From: Symsagittifera roscoffensis
Lineage: Eukaryota; Xenacoelomorpha; Acoela; Convolutidae
Direction: 5' to 3'
NCBI RefSeq assembly: GCF_963678635.1
Contig: NC_087062.1
Coordinates: 87,209,845 to 87,273,844, forward strand
Length of the DNA stretch: 64,000 bases
A program made the position numbers and the translations under genes. This document shows positions 1 through 11,975 of this stretch, piece by piece (position 1 is the stretch's first letter; each line of letters begins with the position of its first letter). The notes under the pieces are model-generated. The model saw nothing but the letters and a program-made list of their open reading frames with translations, was not told the DNA's origin and did no database searches.

Positions 1-193
1 TGGTTGTGCGATATGAGGAATTCGACAACTTGATGACACTAAGTGTTTCTTATCACTCTTTCATGACATCCCTTTTGGCTGATCTACTTGAAAGTTTTTT
101 TAAAGGTGAATTGACTGCCAATAAATGCTGATTTTTATGGGGGAACACGTTTTGTTACGGGAACTACATTGCTCGTAATTTGCTCCCATTTAT

Positions 194-907
194 GAAGTAG
201 ATCTGAGTTAATAATGGGCACTCGTTTTCTTGATTGAAACTTTTCACAGGAGGATATTATGCCTTGCGACGTGTTGCTAATCATTCTGAAGAGCGCAAGT
301 AATAAACATATTTGACAAGTAATTACACTTGGGAGCTTTAGCGAGCGTTGTGTAATAATACGATTATTCTTTATTCCCCAATATAAGTCGCAAATATTGG
401 TTCCGCTTTTGGAGCACCTTTGCAGTATTTGGTAGCATGTGCTTTGACACGGCAAGTGATAAGTTAGCACAGTTGATGCATTTTTGATTCATCAATTGAA
501 CCGAAAAAAAGCTGTTTGCTTCAAACGACAGTGCAATAATAAAAACTTGACATTTAATAAGTAATAAGTTAACGCATTTGATGCATCAAATGAACCGAGA
601 AAAAAGCTGTTAGCTTTAAACAGTGCAATAATAAAAATTTCCTACTATATCTGACAATTTTTCTGAAACGCACAATTTATTCATAATTTGGCAGCATGCT
701 TTCCAATTTATTACATGAAAAAGTAGTGTGGACGCCTTCAGTTTTGTATACTCCCAATTTTTGCGTGCAAATTTTTTGTCTATTCACATCTGTCCCACTT
801 TTTTTGCATAGCATTGGCAATTTTTTAGCATATATAGCTGCTTTATTTTTGGCTAGTGTTATAAATTGTTAAGGGCTCGTCGCGCAGATGCGAGAACAGG
901 GGACTCT
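194..907. repeat. Direct repeat copy 1 (~715 bp)
   Basis: Near-identical to 1327-2047 in the same orientation, with scattered substitutions and small indels. It starts at a GAAGTAGATCTGAG boundary and ends at GGGGACTCT. Each copy holds an internal imperfect tandem pair of about 100 bp (near 452-543 and 555-640), both with a 'gataagtta...gaaccga...aaaaagctgtt...cagtgcaataataaaa' core. The sequences outside the two copies do not match, so this is not a simple tandem array. I see no coding potential, LTR hallmarks or target duplication. Confidence 0.85.
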
Positions 908-1326
908 AAATCTCTTGCTGAAACGATCGAATCCTCTGCAGCAAAATATTTTTTTCCTGAGTTTTTTTTTACTTTTTTATTTATTACTTTCTTTACATTT
1001 TTAGAGCTTCTTTTTTGTCGTTTTTCGCTGATTTTTTAAAGCGCAGCTTCTCTGTAAAAGCAATACGACTCTTAAATTTTGAGAAAACCGACGTTAGGAC
1101 TCAATAAAACAAAAGAACTCCTTAGGAATTTGATAAGAGTAATGAACGTAGTGAAGACTCTTATATAGGTCTTGCTGATTTTTTCTCAAGAAAAGTCTTA
1201 AAAGTGTCAATTAACTACAGATGCGCATTCATACATATTAATGCACTTATGAATGCACTTTCATTTATTAAAGCAGTTTTTAAGTTCAATTGAAATTCAT
1301 CTGTTGAAAGTGATGTAAATAGCACT

Positions 1327-2047
1327 GAAGTAGATCTGAGTTAATAATGGGCACTCGTTTTCTTGATTGAAACTTTTCACAGGAGGATATTATGCCTTGC
1401 GACGTGTTGCTAATCATTCTGAAGAGCGCAAGTAATAAACATATTTGACAAGTAATTACACTTGGGCGCTTTAGCGAGCGCTGTGTAATAATACGATTAT
1501 TCTTTATTCCCCAATCTAAGTCGCAAATATTGGTTCCGCTTTTGGAGCACCCTTGCAGTATTTGGTAGCATTTGACACGACAAATGATAAGTTAGCACAG
1601 TTGATGCATTTTTGATTCATCAATTGAACCGAAAAAAAGCTGTTTGCTTCAAACGACAGTGCAATAATAAAAACTTGACTTTAAATTTGACATTCAGTAA
1701 GTAATAAGTTAACACATTTGATGCATCAAATGAACCGACAAAAAAGCTGTTAGCTTTAAACAGTGCAATAATAAAATTTTCCTACTATATCTGACAATTT
1801 TTCTGAAACGCACAATTTATTCATAATTTGGCAGCATGCTTTCCAATTTATTACATGGAAAACTAGTGTGGACGCCTTCAGTTTTGTATACTCCAATCTA
1901 TTGTGTGCAAAATTTTTGTCTATTCACATCTGTCCCACTTTTGTTGCATAGCATTGGGAATTTTTTAGCATATTTAGCTGCTTTATGTTTGGCTAGTGTT
2001 ACAAATTGTTAGGGGCTCGTCGCGCAGATGCGAGAACAGGGGACTCT
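1327..2047. repeat. Direct repeat copy 2 (~720 bp)
   Basis: Second copy of the 194-907 sequence, separated from it by about 420 bp of unrelated T-rich sequence. It carries a small insertion near 1679-1695 relative to copy 1. Both copies keep an 18-bp perfect palindrome (CATTTGATGCATCAAATG, 1715-1732 here and 575-592 in copy 1). Confidence 0.85.
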
Positions 2048-5000
2048 ATTTTCTCTAGTTGGGTTCATCTTATCGAAAAAGCGCCAATCATAAATTGTTC
2101 TAGAAATTCAAAGAGCTTAAAAGACATCTGTTGTTTCTTTGAAATTCGAAAGTGAGATTTTTTCAACAAAGTCAGTGTTTTTTTTGTTTACTTGCGTTCA
2201 TTACTGTTTGCGTTCAGAGCCCCCGCTAGAACAGTAATACCGTTCTCGCAAATTGTCTCAAACATACCGGGACGATTGAAGTGCTCCGTGAATGTTAAAC
2301 CCTTGTCAATTCACAACAGGCGCGGTAAAGAATTAACTAGGGGACACTGATAGAACTGTTATTGCTTGTTTGCTGTTGTTGGCTATCGCTTGTTTTCTGT
2401 TGATCTTGCAATTACGGCCGAGCTCGAGCTGTTTTGTTGCATTTGACTAATAATGAGATCATCGTTTTTTTTTTGTTTTTTAAAGGAGACATTGTGTCAT
2501 TCAGAGCTTACTGGTCTGTTCAGAAGTCAAAGTCATTGATATAAGCGATTAGATAATATTGCTTCATGTGTTCTAGTGCGTACCGGGAAAAGAGAAACCT
2601 TTTTTTAGATCCATTGAGCTTCAGAAAACCACTGAAGTCATTGTTATGATACCCAAGACTAGATTTTGCTTGTTTTATAGACATTTGAGTTATTAATACT
2701 CAGGGTTTGAATGTTGAAAACTTTTTTCAAAATTTGTGAGCCGTTGTTTACCCTTGCGATAAGCAAGACTATTGCAATCGGGTTCTAGACTTTTTCCCCT
2801 AAACAACTTTGTTCATAGGACTCATTTTATATCTCCTGGACTCCTTCATCATTCATCTACTGACATGATCAATTTCTTCAAAATTAGAAGAATAAAACTA
2901 CTATAGTTTAATTGGTAATTAGGTAAAGCCCGTTTCAGGTAACAATTATTTTTTCAAAAATTTTCGCAATGTTTTCTCGGTTTTGTGGTTTTCGTTCTAT
3001 TTTCTGTCGGTTCATTTTCCGTTTTTTAAGCGCCTTATTTTAGTGATAGGGTTTTTGTTGGCTTACCTTCTAGAGCGTGTGCTTTTTTTCCAGTTTAAGC
3101 AGTGTTTTACTACAATTGACAGTTCAGTAATTTATAAATTTACCAAGTCTGATATTGGGTTATTTTCATTTTTTGTTCGTTTCTTAAATATTTAAATAGT
3201 TTCAGTTCATGTTCTATCGGCTCAGTCAACTTTTATTGCATAATTTCGAGGGCAAGTATATTCGCATGCGAGTATGTGTTTCAGATTGGATGGGTCGTAA
3301 AAATTTTCAAAACCCAATGAAGTTTTTTTATGAAACAGTTTTTTTTTGTTTTCGGCTCAAACATTCGACCAAAAAATTGTTGACGCTCGGAATTGATTTT
3401 CAGTTGTTTTTAGGCTGCTTGTGAACGTCTTTCTATGCAACCATGAAATTTTTGTAGCTGTTTTTTTCAAGTTATTTTTTGTTTTGTTTCAAGTAATTTT
3501 TTCAACTTATTTCTAGCTCCGCTTCGCCTCTGTGTAAGATATTTGGTTCAAAAGGTACCTTGCTTGAAAGCTTTTTTGACGCATTTTTTTTGAACTCCCA
3601 TTTTTGTACAATGTGGTATACAGTTTAGTCATTTAAAAACAATGCACCTCGCCTCTCTAATTTTCAGGTAGAATTGGAATAGTTGGTAAAATTGCGCGTA
3701 AGTGAATTATAACAGTGAGCTCTATTGGCAATTCCTGCTTTTAACCACCTGTTAATTGTCCAATAACTGTTATACAAATTTTCTTGATCTATATTATATA
3801 ACTAAATTTTTGTGAAATTTGTTTCTGTACTGCTTCACTTTGTTAACTTTATGCTTTGCTCTGATTTAAATATGATACATATGTAACCTGTGTTCTCCAA
3901 ATTTGAAACTTTATTGAATCCAATTGAGTAGTTTTGCAAGTTTATGTTTTAAAAATTCAGCTTGTTCCATCTAAGTTAGATGCCAATGCATGGATCAAAC
4001 CGCATTCATGCAAAATGGACGATAACGAATCAGCCTATTTAAAATTTGCGAATAGTTTGGACAATTAGCCCAAACTCTCAATCGTCGTTTCTTTGTCTAT
4101 TGTCTAAAAATCCAAATTCATGTTGTAATATGTGAACTAAGTTGAACCTAGAAAACAAGTCTGTTAAATTATTAAAACAGAAAGTACTCTCTTTTCAGGG
4201 GTTGCAGGAATTTTTTGAGCCAAATTCGAAAAAAGGCGAAAAATATTTCGGTCAATTGTGAAACAAGACATGCTAAGCCTTTTCACTCCTAATTTTTTTG
4301 AGACGAAATGACTATGCAGAATGAGCTTATAAAATGCGATAATGGGAAATTTGTAGGAGACGTAAAGAGGTTGTCTTTGATACATCAGCTGCATCTTGTT
4401 GGCTAGTACCTAATTTTTAATGAGGCTTGAAAAAGTCCATAACTTGGACATGTTGGAATTTTCTGTTCGATCACTATCGAACTAGCAAGCGTAGTGTATC
4501 AGTACTAACTCGCAAATTAAAGTTCTCATTTGGATCCTTTTTGCTGTAATTACAATCTGTAGCGATGGAAGTAGCATAGCATCTGTTCTCTGCTTTATTT
4601 CTGCTTAGTATTTGCCGATCGTTAAGTGTTCGTGGCTGGGAGGGAAAGACGTGAGACTTCAAATCTCGAGGTCGCATGATCGACTCCGACACATAGCAAA
4701 CTTTTTGCACAGCTAATCTTCTTGTGCAATAACATAATTTTGTTGGAAATTTTTATTTTTGTTAATGAAAATAGTCGGTATTTTAGGTCGTGGCTTATGC
4801 CTCAATTGTTGTCGACTTGGTTGGCGGCTCTTGGATGTTCAACGGTTCGATCTCAATCAGCTTACAAGCGTTTTCCACCAATTGAGTAATCCATAAGCAT
4901 TGGACAGTGTCTTATAGAGAACGAGTATCATTTTGCTATTTCCCTTAAAAAACGTTTGATTAAATCTCTCGTTGACGCCGAGCTGATCCTCTAGCAGAAT

Positions 5001-6338
5001 TAGTAAATCATTTCGTAAATTACTTTCTAGCAGAATCAATGTAAATCAACTGTTTGTACACTTTTAGATGTTGGTATTGGTTGGGATATAGATTTTGCGA
5101 AAGCCAATGTGTGAATCGCCCAATTAGATTTGAATTCCGTCGCTTTCAAAATGAAAGTCATTCATTTCTATTTTTAGATATTGGTATTGGTTGTTTTTAT
5201 AAATCTTTAGATGGATATTGATTTGTGATAATTAAAGAGAATCACGGGGATGGTTAGCAGCTTGATTGGTGGTTGGTTTTTTGTATAGCTGCCAGTGAAA
5301 TGTTTTTTACCTTCAGGAAGTACACTATTTTAAGCTTTCAGTGGTAAAACGAAATTCACAAGCTTTCAGTGGTAAAAAAAATTGAGCGTGGACTCTTTTT
5401 TGTCTTTTTGATGTTATGTGTTTTTGTTGGTTCTTGGTTGTTGTGGCGCTCTAGTTGTTGATGTGTTCGATTGAAGGGTTTGTGTAACATTCGCCCGGAA
5501 GATACATATCGACGGATAACAAAACTAAGTCTTAAGACGACTGGCTAGCGTCTAAACAGAGCTTTGCATGCTTTTCACCGTCTCTACCAAGCCAGTACTT
5601 TTCGGTGGTCTTTCCAACATCGGGTCGACAAAAACGTTACTGTTCTCCGGCTTCGACCAGAACGCTCAAATTAACTTAATTACATGCAAATAGTGAGCTC
5701 ATGGCTGGGTCTCAGTATCCCCAGACCACGAGGTCACTCCTAAGAACAGGGCTACTACTTATTATATTACTATTGTTTTTGTTCAGTAGATAAAAATCAT
5801 CATCTCCATCGAAGATGGATCAACCCTTTCCCCCAACTCCTAGCACCTCATCCTTGTCAAAACTAATCCGAATATCAATTAAATTCAAGTCAGGACATGA
5901 CAGGATGCTAAAAGTTCACACGAGTCAATAAAAGTTTTCCGTCCCGAGACCCTTCCGGATTCTTGAATCCGGTGAATCAAGCCCGTTGATTTCGATTTCT
6001 TCCCAATCCGGAAGGCTGATTTCTTACCCTTCACCGTTGTTCGCAACGGCCTTGCAACTATTGTAGCAGCACAATAGTTGCAACTCGGAACGTTTTCTGC
6101 AATCTGCTGCTGTTTTTCTTATCACGATTGTCGTTGCTATCGTCAGCGCAACTAATGTTGTTGTGTTTCTTCTCTCGTTTCTTGTTAAAATGGCCGTTTC
6201 AGCATTTCTCAGAAATGTGACGTCATCATTCGAATTTTTGAAAGTTTAAAATACTAGAATATTCCAGCCCTCACCGTTTGGCTAAACGTTCCAATAACGC
6301 CCTTAGTTCTTAAAAACCACCAATCCGGAAGGCTTACT
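2048..6338. other. No supported gene
   Basis: AT-rich, T-run-rich sequence. Open frames (for example 2983-3424, 4164-4394, 4474-4710) are short, low-complexity and match nothing I recognise. A short GC-richer patch lies at about 5480-6130. A 14-bp string, AATCCGGAAGGCT(g/t), occurs at about 5984 and again at about 6324. Nothing else can be supported. Confidence 0.5.
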
Positions 6339-6538
6339 GCTAAAATTCCGAATTCTGCAGAGATTGCATTTTGGCCATTCTGGTCGAATGTCACATTGTT
6401 GAGATGAAGATGGGTTGGATTTGGTGAAAGAACAATGTTGACTGTAAAAACACCTGGATCTTTTCGAATACTTGCGCCTTGAGGTGCACGGTGTTGAACC
6501 AATCCTTTGAGGTGGCACCATCTGTGCTCTCGTGTTTC
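6339..6538 (-). CDS. Candidate internal exon of an unidentified gene
   Basis: On the minus strand this segment has a pyrimidine-rich acceptor (CTGCCCCTCCTGTTAATTAG) at its 5' side and a GTAAGC donor at its 3' side. One of the frames open throughout includes the strings DPGVFTVNIVLSPNP and NGQNAISAEFGILA, which look protein-like rather than low-complexity. No family is recognised and no partner exons were found. The splice sites are seen in the sequence; that this is a real exon is inference. Confidence 0.25.
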
Positions 6539-6917
6539 CTAATTAACAGGAGGGGCAGATGCAGATCAGAGTACCCCGGTTGCTTTCTATGCCAGTTGTG
6601 ATTAGCAGAGGTTCCTTAAATGTGCCAGATCCTGTGGGAACAAAGTGACTGGCTCAATTCGATCTTATTGTAAAAACTCGAGCTAGCGCAGCATCTGATG
6701 ACATCTGCAGAGATTTTACGATTTTTGGATCACGTAACATGTACATTATGTGAGCACCGCCACAGAAGCAATCTTACTGCGGTGATCTAGTTTTTCTAAT
6801 GTTTCCTGCGACTGAGCAGATTTTCACACTTGAATTAAAAAAAAACAATAGAGTGACAATAGTTTTTTTATTTATCTTTTGAATGTCAATTATCTGTTCG
6901 AAGTTGAATTTCAATCT

Positions 6918-9900
6918 CAACTTTTCCTGACTGATTGTTCTGTCTAGTTTTAGGTGGTTTTGTTCCTGTTTAATATTTGGCACATGAGACGTCTTTTTGA
7001 TTGGCACGTAGTTAGTTCGCCTCATTGAGCTATATATTTTTTGATTGGACTTCCAAAGTTTTCCAACTAACTTTTCCTGACTGATTGTTCTGTCTAGTTT
7101 TAGGTGGTTTTGTTCATGTTTAATATGTGGCACATGAGACGTCTTTTTGATTGGCATGTAGTTAGTTCGCCTCATTGAGCTATATATTTTTTTCGATTGG
7201 ACTTCCAAAGTTTTCCAACTAACTTTTCGTGACTGATTCTTCTGTCTAGTTTTAGGTGGTTTTGTTCCGGTATAATCTTTAGAGCATCAGACGTCTTTTT
7301 GATTGGCATGTAGTTAGTTGTCCTCATTGAGCTATATTTTTTTTCGATTGGACTTCCAAAGTTTTCCAACTAACTTTTCCTGACTGATTGTTCTGTCTAG
7401 TTTTAAGTGGTTTTGTTTCTGTTTAATATTTGGCAAATCAGACGTCTTTTTGATTGGCATGTAGTTAGTTCGCCTCATTGAGCTATACATTTTTTTCGAT
7501 TGGACCTCCAAAGTTTTCCAACTAACTTTTCCTGACTGATTGTTCTGTCTTATTTGTGATGGTTTTGTTCCTGTTTAATATGTGGCACATGAGACGTCTT
7601 TTTTATTGGCATGTAGTTAGTTCGCCTCATTGAGCAATATATTTTTTAATTGGACTTCCTGACTCATTGTTCTGTCTAGTTTTAAGTGGTTTTGTTCCTG
7701 TTTAATATTTGGAAAATCAGACGTCTTTTTGATTGGCATGTAGTTAGTTCGCCTCATTGAGCTATATATTTTTTTCGATTGGACTTCCAAAGTTTTCCAA
7801 CTAACTTTTCCTGACTGATTGTTCTGTCTAATTTTAGGTGGTTTTGTTCCTGTTTAATATGTGGCACATGAGACGTCTTTTTTATTGGCATGTAGTTAGT
7901 TCGCCTCATTGAGCTATATTTTTTTTGATTGGACTTCTTAAGTTTTCCAACTAACTTTTCCTGACTGATTGTTCTGTCTAGTTTTAGGTGGTTTTGTTCA
8001 TGTTTAATATGTGGAGCATCAGACGTCTTTTTGATTGGGATGTAGTTAGTTCGCCTCATTGAGCTATATTTTTTTCGATTGGACTTCCAAAGTTTTCCAA
8101 CTAACTTTTCCTGACTGATTGTTCAGTCTAGTTTTAAGTGGTTTTGTTCCTGTTTAATATTTGGCAAATCAGACGCCTTTTTGATTGGCATGTAGTTAGT
8201 TCGCCTCATTGAGCTATATATTTTTTTTCGATTGGACTTCCAAATTTTTCCAACTAACTTTTCGTGACTGATTCTTCTGTCTAGTTTTAGGTGGTTTTGT
8301 TCCGGTGTAATCTTTGGAGCATCAGACGTCTTTTTGATTGGCATGTAGTTAGTTCGCCTCATTGAGCTATATTTTTTTTCGATTTGACTTCCAAAGTTTT
8401 CCAACTAACTTTTCCTGACTGTTTGTTCTGTCTAGTTTTAAGTGGTTTTGTTCCTGTTTAATATTTGGCAAATCAGACGTCTTTGTGATTGGCATGTAGT
8501 TAGTTCGCCTCATTGAGCTATATTTTTTTTCGATTGGACTTCCAAAGTTTTCCAACTAACTTTTCCTGACTGTTTGTTCTGTCTAGTTTTAAGTGGTCTT
8601 GTTCCTGTTTATTATTTGGCAAATCAGACGTCTTTTTGATTGGCATGTAGTTAGTTCGCCTCATTGAGCTATATATTTTTTTCGATTGGACTTCCAAAGT
8701 TTTCCAACTAACTTATCGTGACTGATTGTTCTGTCTAGTTTTAAGTGGTTTTGTTCCTGTTAAATTTTTGGCAAATCAGACGTCTTTTTGATTGGCATGT
8801 AGTTAGTTCGCCCCTGTGAGCTATATTTTTTTCGATTGGACTTACAAAGTTTTCCAACTAACCTTTCCTGACTGATTGTTCAGTCTAGTTTTAGGTGGTT
8901 TTGTTCCGGTGTAATCTTTAGAGCATCAGACGTCTTTTTGATTGGCATGTAGTTAGTTCGCCTCATTGAGCTATATATTTTTTTCGATTGGACTTCCAAA
9001 GTTTTCCAACTAACTATTACTGACTGATTGTTCTGTCTAATTTTAGGTGGTTTTGTTCCTGATTAATATGTGGCACATGACACGTCTTTTTTATTGGCAT
9101 GTAGTTAGTTCGCCTCATTGAGCTATATTTTTTTTGATTGGACTTCCTAAGTTTTCCAACTAACTTTTCCTGACTGATTGTTCTGTCTAGTTTTAGGTGG
9201 TTTTGTTCCGGTGAAATCTTTGGAGCATCAGACGTCTTTTTGGTTGGGATGTAGTTTGCTCGCCTCATTGAGCTATATTTTTTTTCGATTGGACTTCCAA
9301 AGTTTTCCAACTAACTTTTCCTGACTGATTGTTCAGTCTAGTTTTAAGTGGTTTTGTTCCTGTTTAATTTTTGGCAAATCAGACGCCTTTTTGATTGGCA
9401 TGTAGTTAGTTCGCCTCATTGAGCTATATATTTTTTTTTCGATTGGACTTCCAAAGTTTTCCAACTAACTTTTCGTGACTGAGTCTTCTGTCTAGTTTTA
9501 GGTGGTTTTGTTCCGGTGTAATCTTTGGAGCATCAGACGTCTTTTTGATTGGCATGTAGTTAGTTCGCCTCATTGAGCTATATTTTTTTTCGATTGGACT
9601 TCCAAAGTTTTCCAACTAACTTTTCCTGACTGTTTGTTCTGTCTAGTTTTAAGTGGTTTTGTTCCTGTTTAATATTTGGCAAATCAGACGTTTTTTTGAT
9701 TGGCATGTAGTTAGTTCGCCTCATTGAGCTATATATTTTTTTCGATTGGACTTCCAAAGTTTTCCAACTAACTTTTCGTGACTGATTGTTCTGTCTAGTT
9801 TTAAGTGGTTTTGTTCCTGTTAAGTTTTTGGCAAATCAGACGTCTTTTTGATTGGCATGTAATTAGTTCGCCCCTGTGAGCTATAATTTTTCGATTGGAC

Positions 9901-10506
9901 TTCCAAAGTTTTCCAACTAACTTTTCCTGACTGAATATTCAGTCTAGTTTTAGGTGGTTTTGTTCCGGTGTAATCTTTGGAGCATCAGACGTCTTTTTGA
10001 TTGGCATGTAGTCAGTTCGCCTCATTGAGCTATATTTTTTTTTCGATTGGTTTTCCAAAGTTTTCCAACTAACTTTTCCTGACTGATTGATCTGTCTAGT
10101 TTTAAGTGGTTTTGTTCCTGTTTAATATTTGGCAAATCAGACGTCTTTTTGATTGGCATGTAGTTAGTTCGCCTCATTGAGCTATATATTTTTTTCGATT
10201 GGACTTCCAAAGTTTTCCAACTAACTTTTCGTGACTGATTGTTTTGTCTAGTTTTAAATGGTTTTGTTCCTGTTTAATATTTGGCAAATCAGACGTCTTT
10301 TTGATTGGCATGTAGTTAGTTCGCCTCTGTGAGCTATATTTTTTTTCGATTGGACTTCCAAAGTTTTCCAACTAACTTTTCCTGACTGATTGTTCTGTCT
10401 AGTTTTAGGTGGTTTTGTTCCTATTTAATAATTGGCACATCAGACGTCTTTTTGATTGGCATGTAGTTAGTTCGCCTCATTGAGCTTTTTTTGGACTTCC
10501 AAAGTT
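6918..10506. repeat. Satellite array, ~151-bp unit, ~24 copies
   Basis: Head-to-tail copies of about 150-152 bp run through the whole stretch. Landmarks in each unit are 'acttttcctgactgattg', 'gtctagtttt', 'agacgtctttttgattggc', 'atgtagttagttcgcc', 'tcattgagctatat' and 'gacttccaaagttttcc'. Spacing of the cttttc(c/g)tga landmark near the start is 152, 151 and 152 bp. Units differ by substitutions and small indels, and one near 7650-7670 has lost about 25 bp. Variant types recur out of order, for example taatctttgga(g)catcag versus taatatttggcaaatcag, suggesting higher-order blocks. The minus strand has runs of open frame across two or three units, but unit-length changes break it. Confidence 0.93.
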
Positions 10507-11599
10507 TTCCAAATGAAATTCATCTAAATTTTTAAAATCATCTGTTATTGTTTTTATTCCAAAGAATTTTTCTAATACCATTAAAAAGTTAGTTAAAGTG
10601 GTTGCTTGAAAATGCAGTTTCAAAGTTGTCTTTATGCTCTGTTTTTGAATTTTCATTTTATGCTTTTGCTGAATTTTTTGGCGACCCTGGGATTGTTTTG
10701 CTAGGTGGGTATTGATTTTATCAGAATGTGCAGTGCTGATATTACAAATTAAAGCAGAAGTGATTGAATTAAAAAATTTTTGGCTGACAAATTTCCCCTC
10801 TTTTTTGCATCAAATATGGTATAATTCAGGTTTTCATGTGGAGATCAAGAATGAAAATTTTTTGTGATTGATTATCGCTTTGTAATATATCAATTTTTGT
10901 TTTAATGTGTTTTTCATTCATCATAGATTTTTTGCTTACTTAGTGGATGTAACTGATTCGTGTTTCAGGTTTCTAGGAAATTAAAAAGGCCAAAGTTAGT
11001 TTGTGATGCTTGTTTACTGATTATGATTTTTTCTGTATCACAAATGTCGCGATGCTTTATGTCGTCTTTTTGGTTAAACTGTTTTCAGTTTGCTTTTTCT
11101 TCTTTTTGCTTGCTTGCTTTCTAGAGCTTGGATCACATGTGAGAATTTTAAACCATAATTGAACAGCATATGATTTGAATATGAAACTTTTGAAGACCTT
11201 GTTTTTTGAATTTTTTGTCGACTTTGTGGCTTTTATCATTTTATTTCCTATAGCTTGAAATGCTATGTTTTTATGTTGAATTGCAAGAGCTGTGAAGCTA
11301 CGCTTCGCCTCTCTGCTTACGGCCTCCTTCAATTCCGCGGTCTCCAGTGTTCCGGATATTTTTTTGCAAAAGAAGTCCCTTTTACTTTTTCCACTGCTAT
11401 TTATGCATTAAAAAACACTGCGCTATTGATTCTATTTTTGTGATGCAATTCTCAGCTTCGCCTCTGTGTTACTAAAAGTGTAATTGCGAAAAATTTTAAA
11501 TACTATTCTATAATATTTATTACTAGACTAGATTTAGCACTATTTGATGCACGATATACGAGTTTATAAGGCATAGGAGGGATCATAACTCCATTCATC
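10507..11599. other. No supported gene
   Basis: AT-rich unique sequence after the satellite. A short phrase 'cttcgcctctg' occurs at about 11305 and 11456, and also at about 3525. The open frames at 11057-11332 (minus) and 11255-11443 (plus) are lysine-rich or low-complexity and unsupported. Confidence 0.5.
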
Positions 11600-11921
11600 C
11601 AGGGGTGGATGTGAGGGGGGGGGGGGGGGGTGGATATCTCAAAATAGTACGGAGGGGTCCCCTTTTGTACTATTTTGAGATATCCATTTCTGCTATTTTT
11701 TCAAAGGCGCCAATATTTACAAATTTTCCAAAATGCCTAAAACGCCTATTGTGGCCTGTTTTTTTTTCAAATTTGTGCCTGCGTGCCAATACATAATCTT
11801 TTTACTGCTTTGAAGGAGCTTGGAAAATCAATTCGGTCGACCTAAAAAAAAGACAATTTTCGAAAAAAAAATTTGAAAATCCGCCCCCTCCCCCCTCGAG
11901 AAAATCCTGGATCCGCCCCTG
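11600..11921. mobile_element. hAT-type MITE (322 bp)
   Basis: Ends are CAGGGGTGGAT at the left and ATCCGCCCCTG at the right, inverted repeats of the CAGGGGYGGAT type seen in many hAT elements. The 8 bp outside each end nearly match (CATTCATC, CATTCAAC), consistent with hAT target duplication. Inside are a 16-G run (11615-11630) and a perfect 20-bp inverted repeat (11631-11650 against 11667-11686) around a 16-base loop. It has no coding capacity. It lies 54 bp beyond the stop codon of the PPP1R3-like gene and may contribute to its 3' UTR. Related copies are at 48601-48996 and, in part, 21885-21980. Confidence 0.8.
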
Positions 11922-11975
11922 CATTCAACAGTAAGAGTTGAGCCGACTACTAGTGGAATTTATGTGTGTTTAAGT

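Noticed and set aside
4590-4860. tRNA-like or SINE-like sequence with GGTTCGATCTC
   Set aside because: No complete cloverleaf or A-box spacing could be drawn, and no second copy was seen in the window.
6774-10371. A series of minus-strand open frames encoding Lys-rich repeats
   Set aside because: They are the satellite units read in one frame; unit-length variation breaks them and no start or regulatory context is present.
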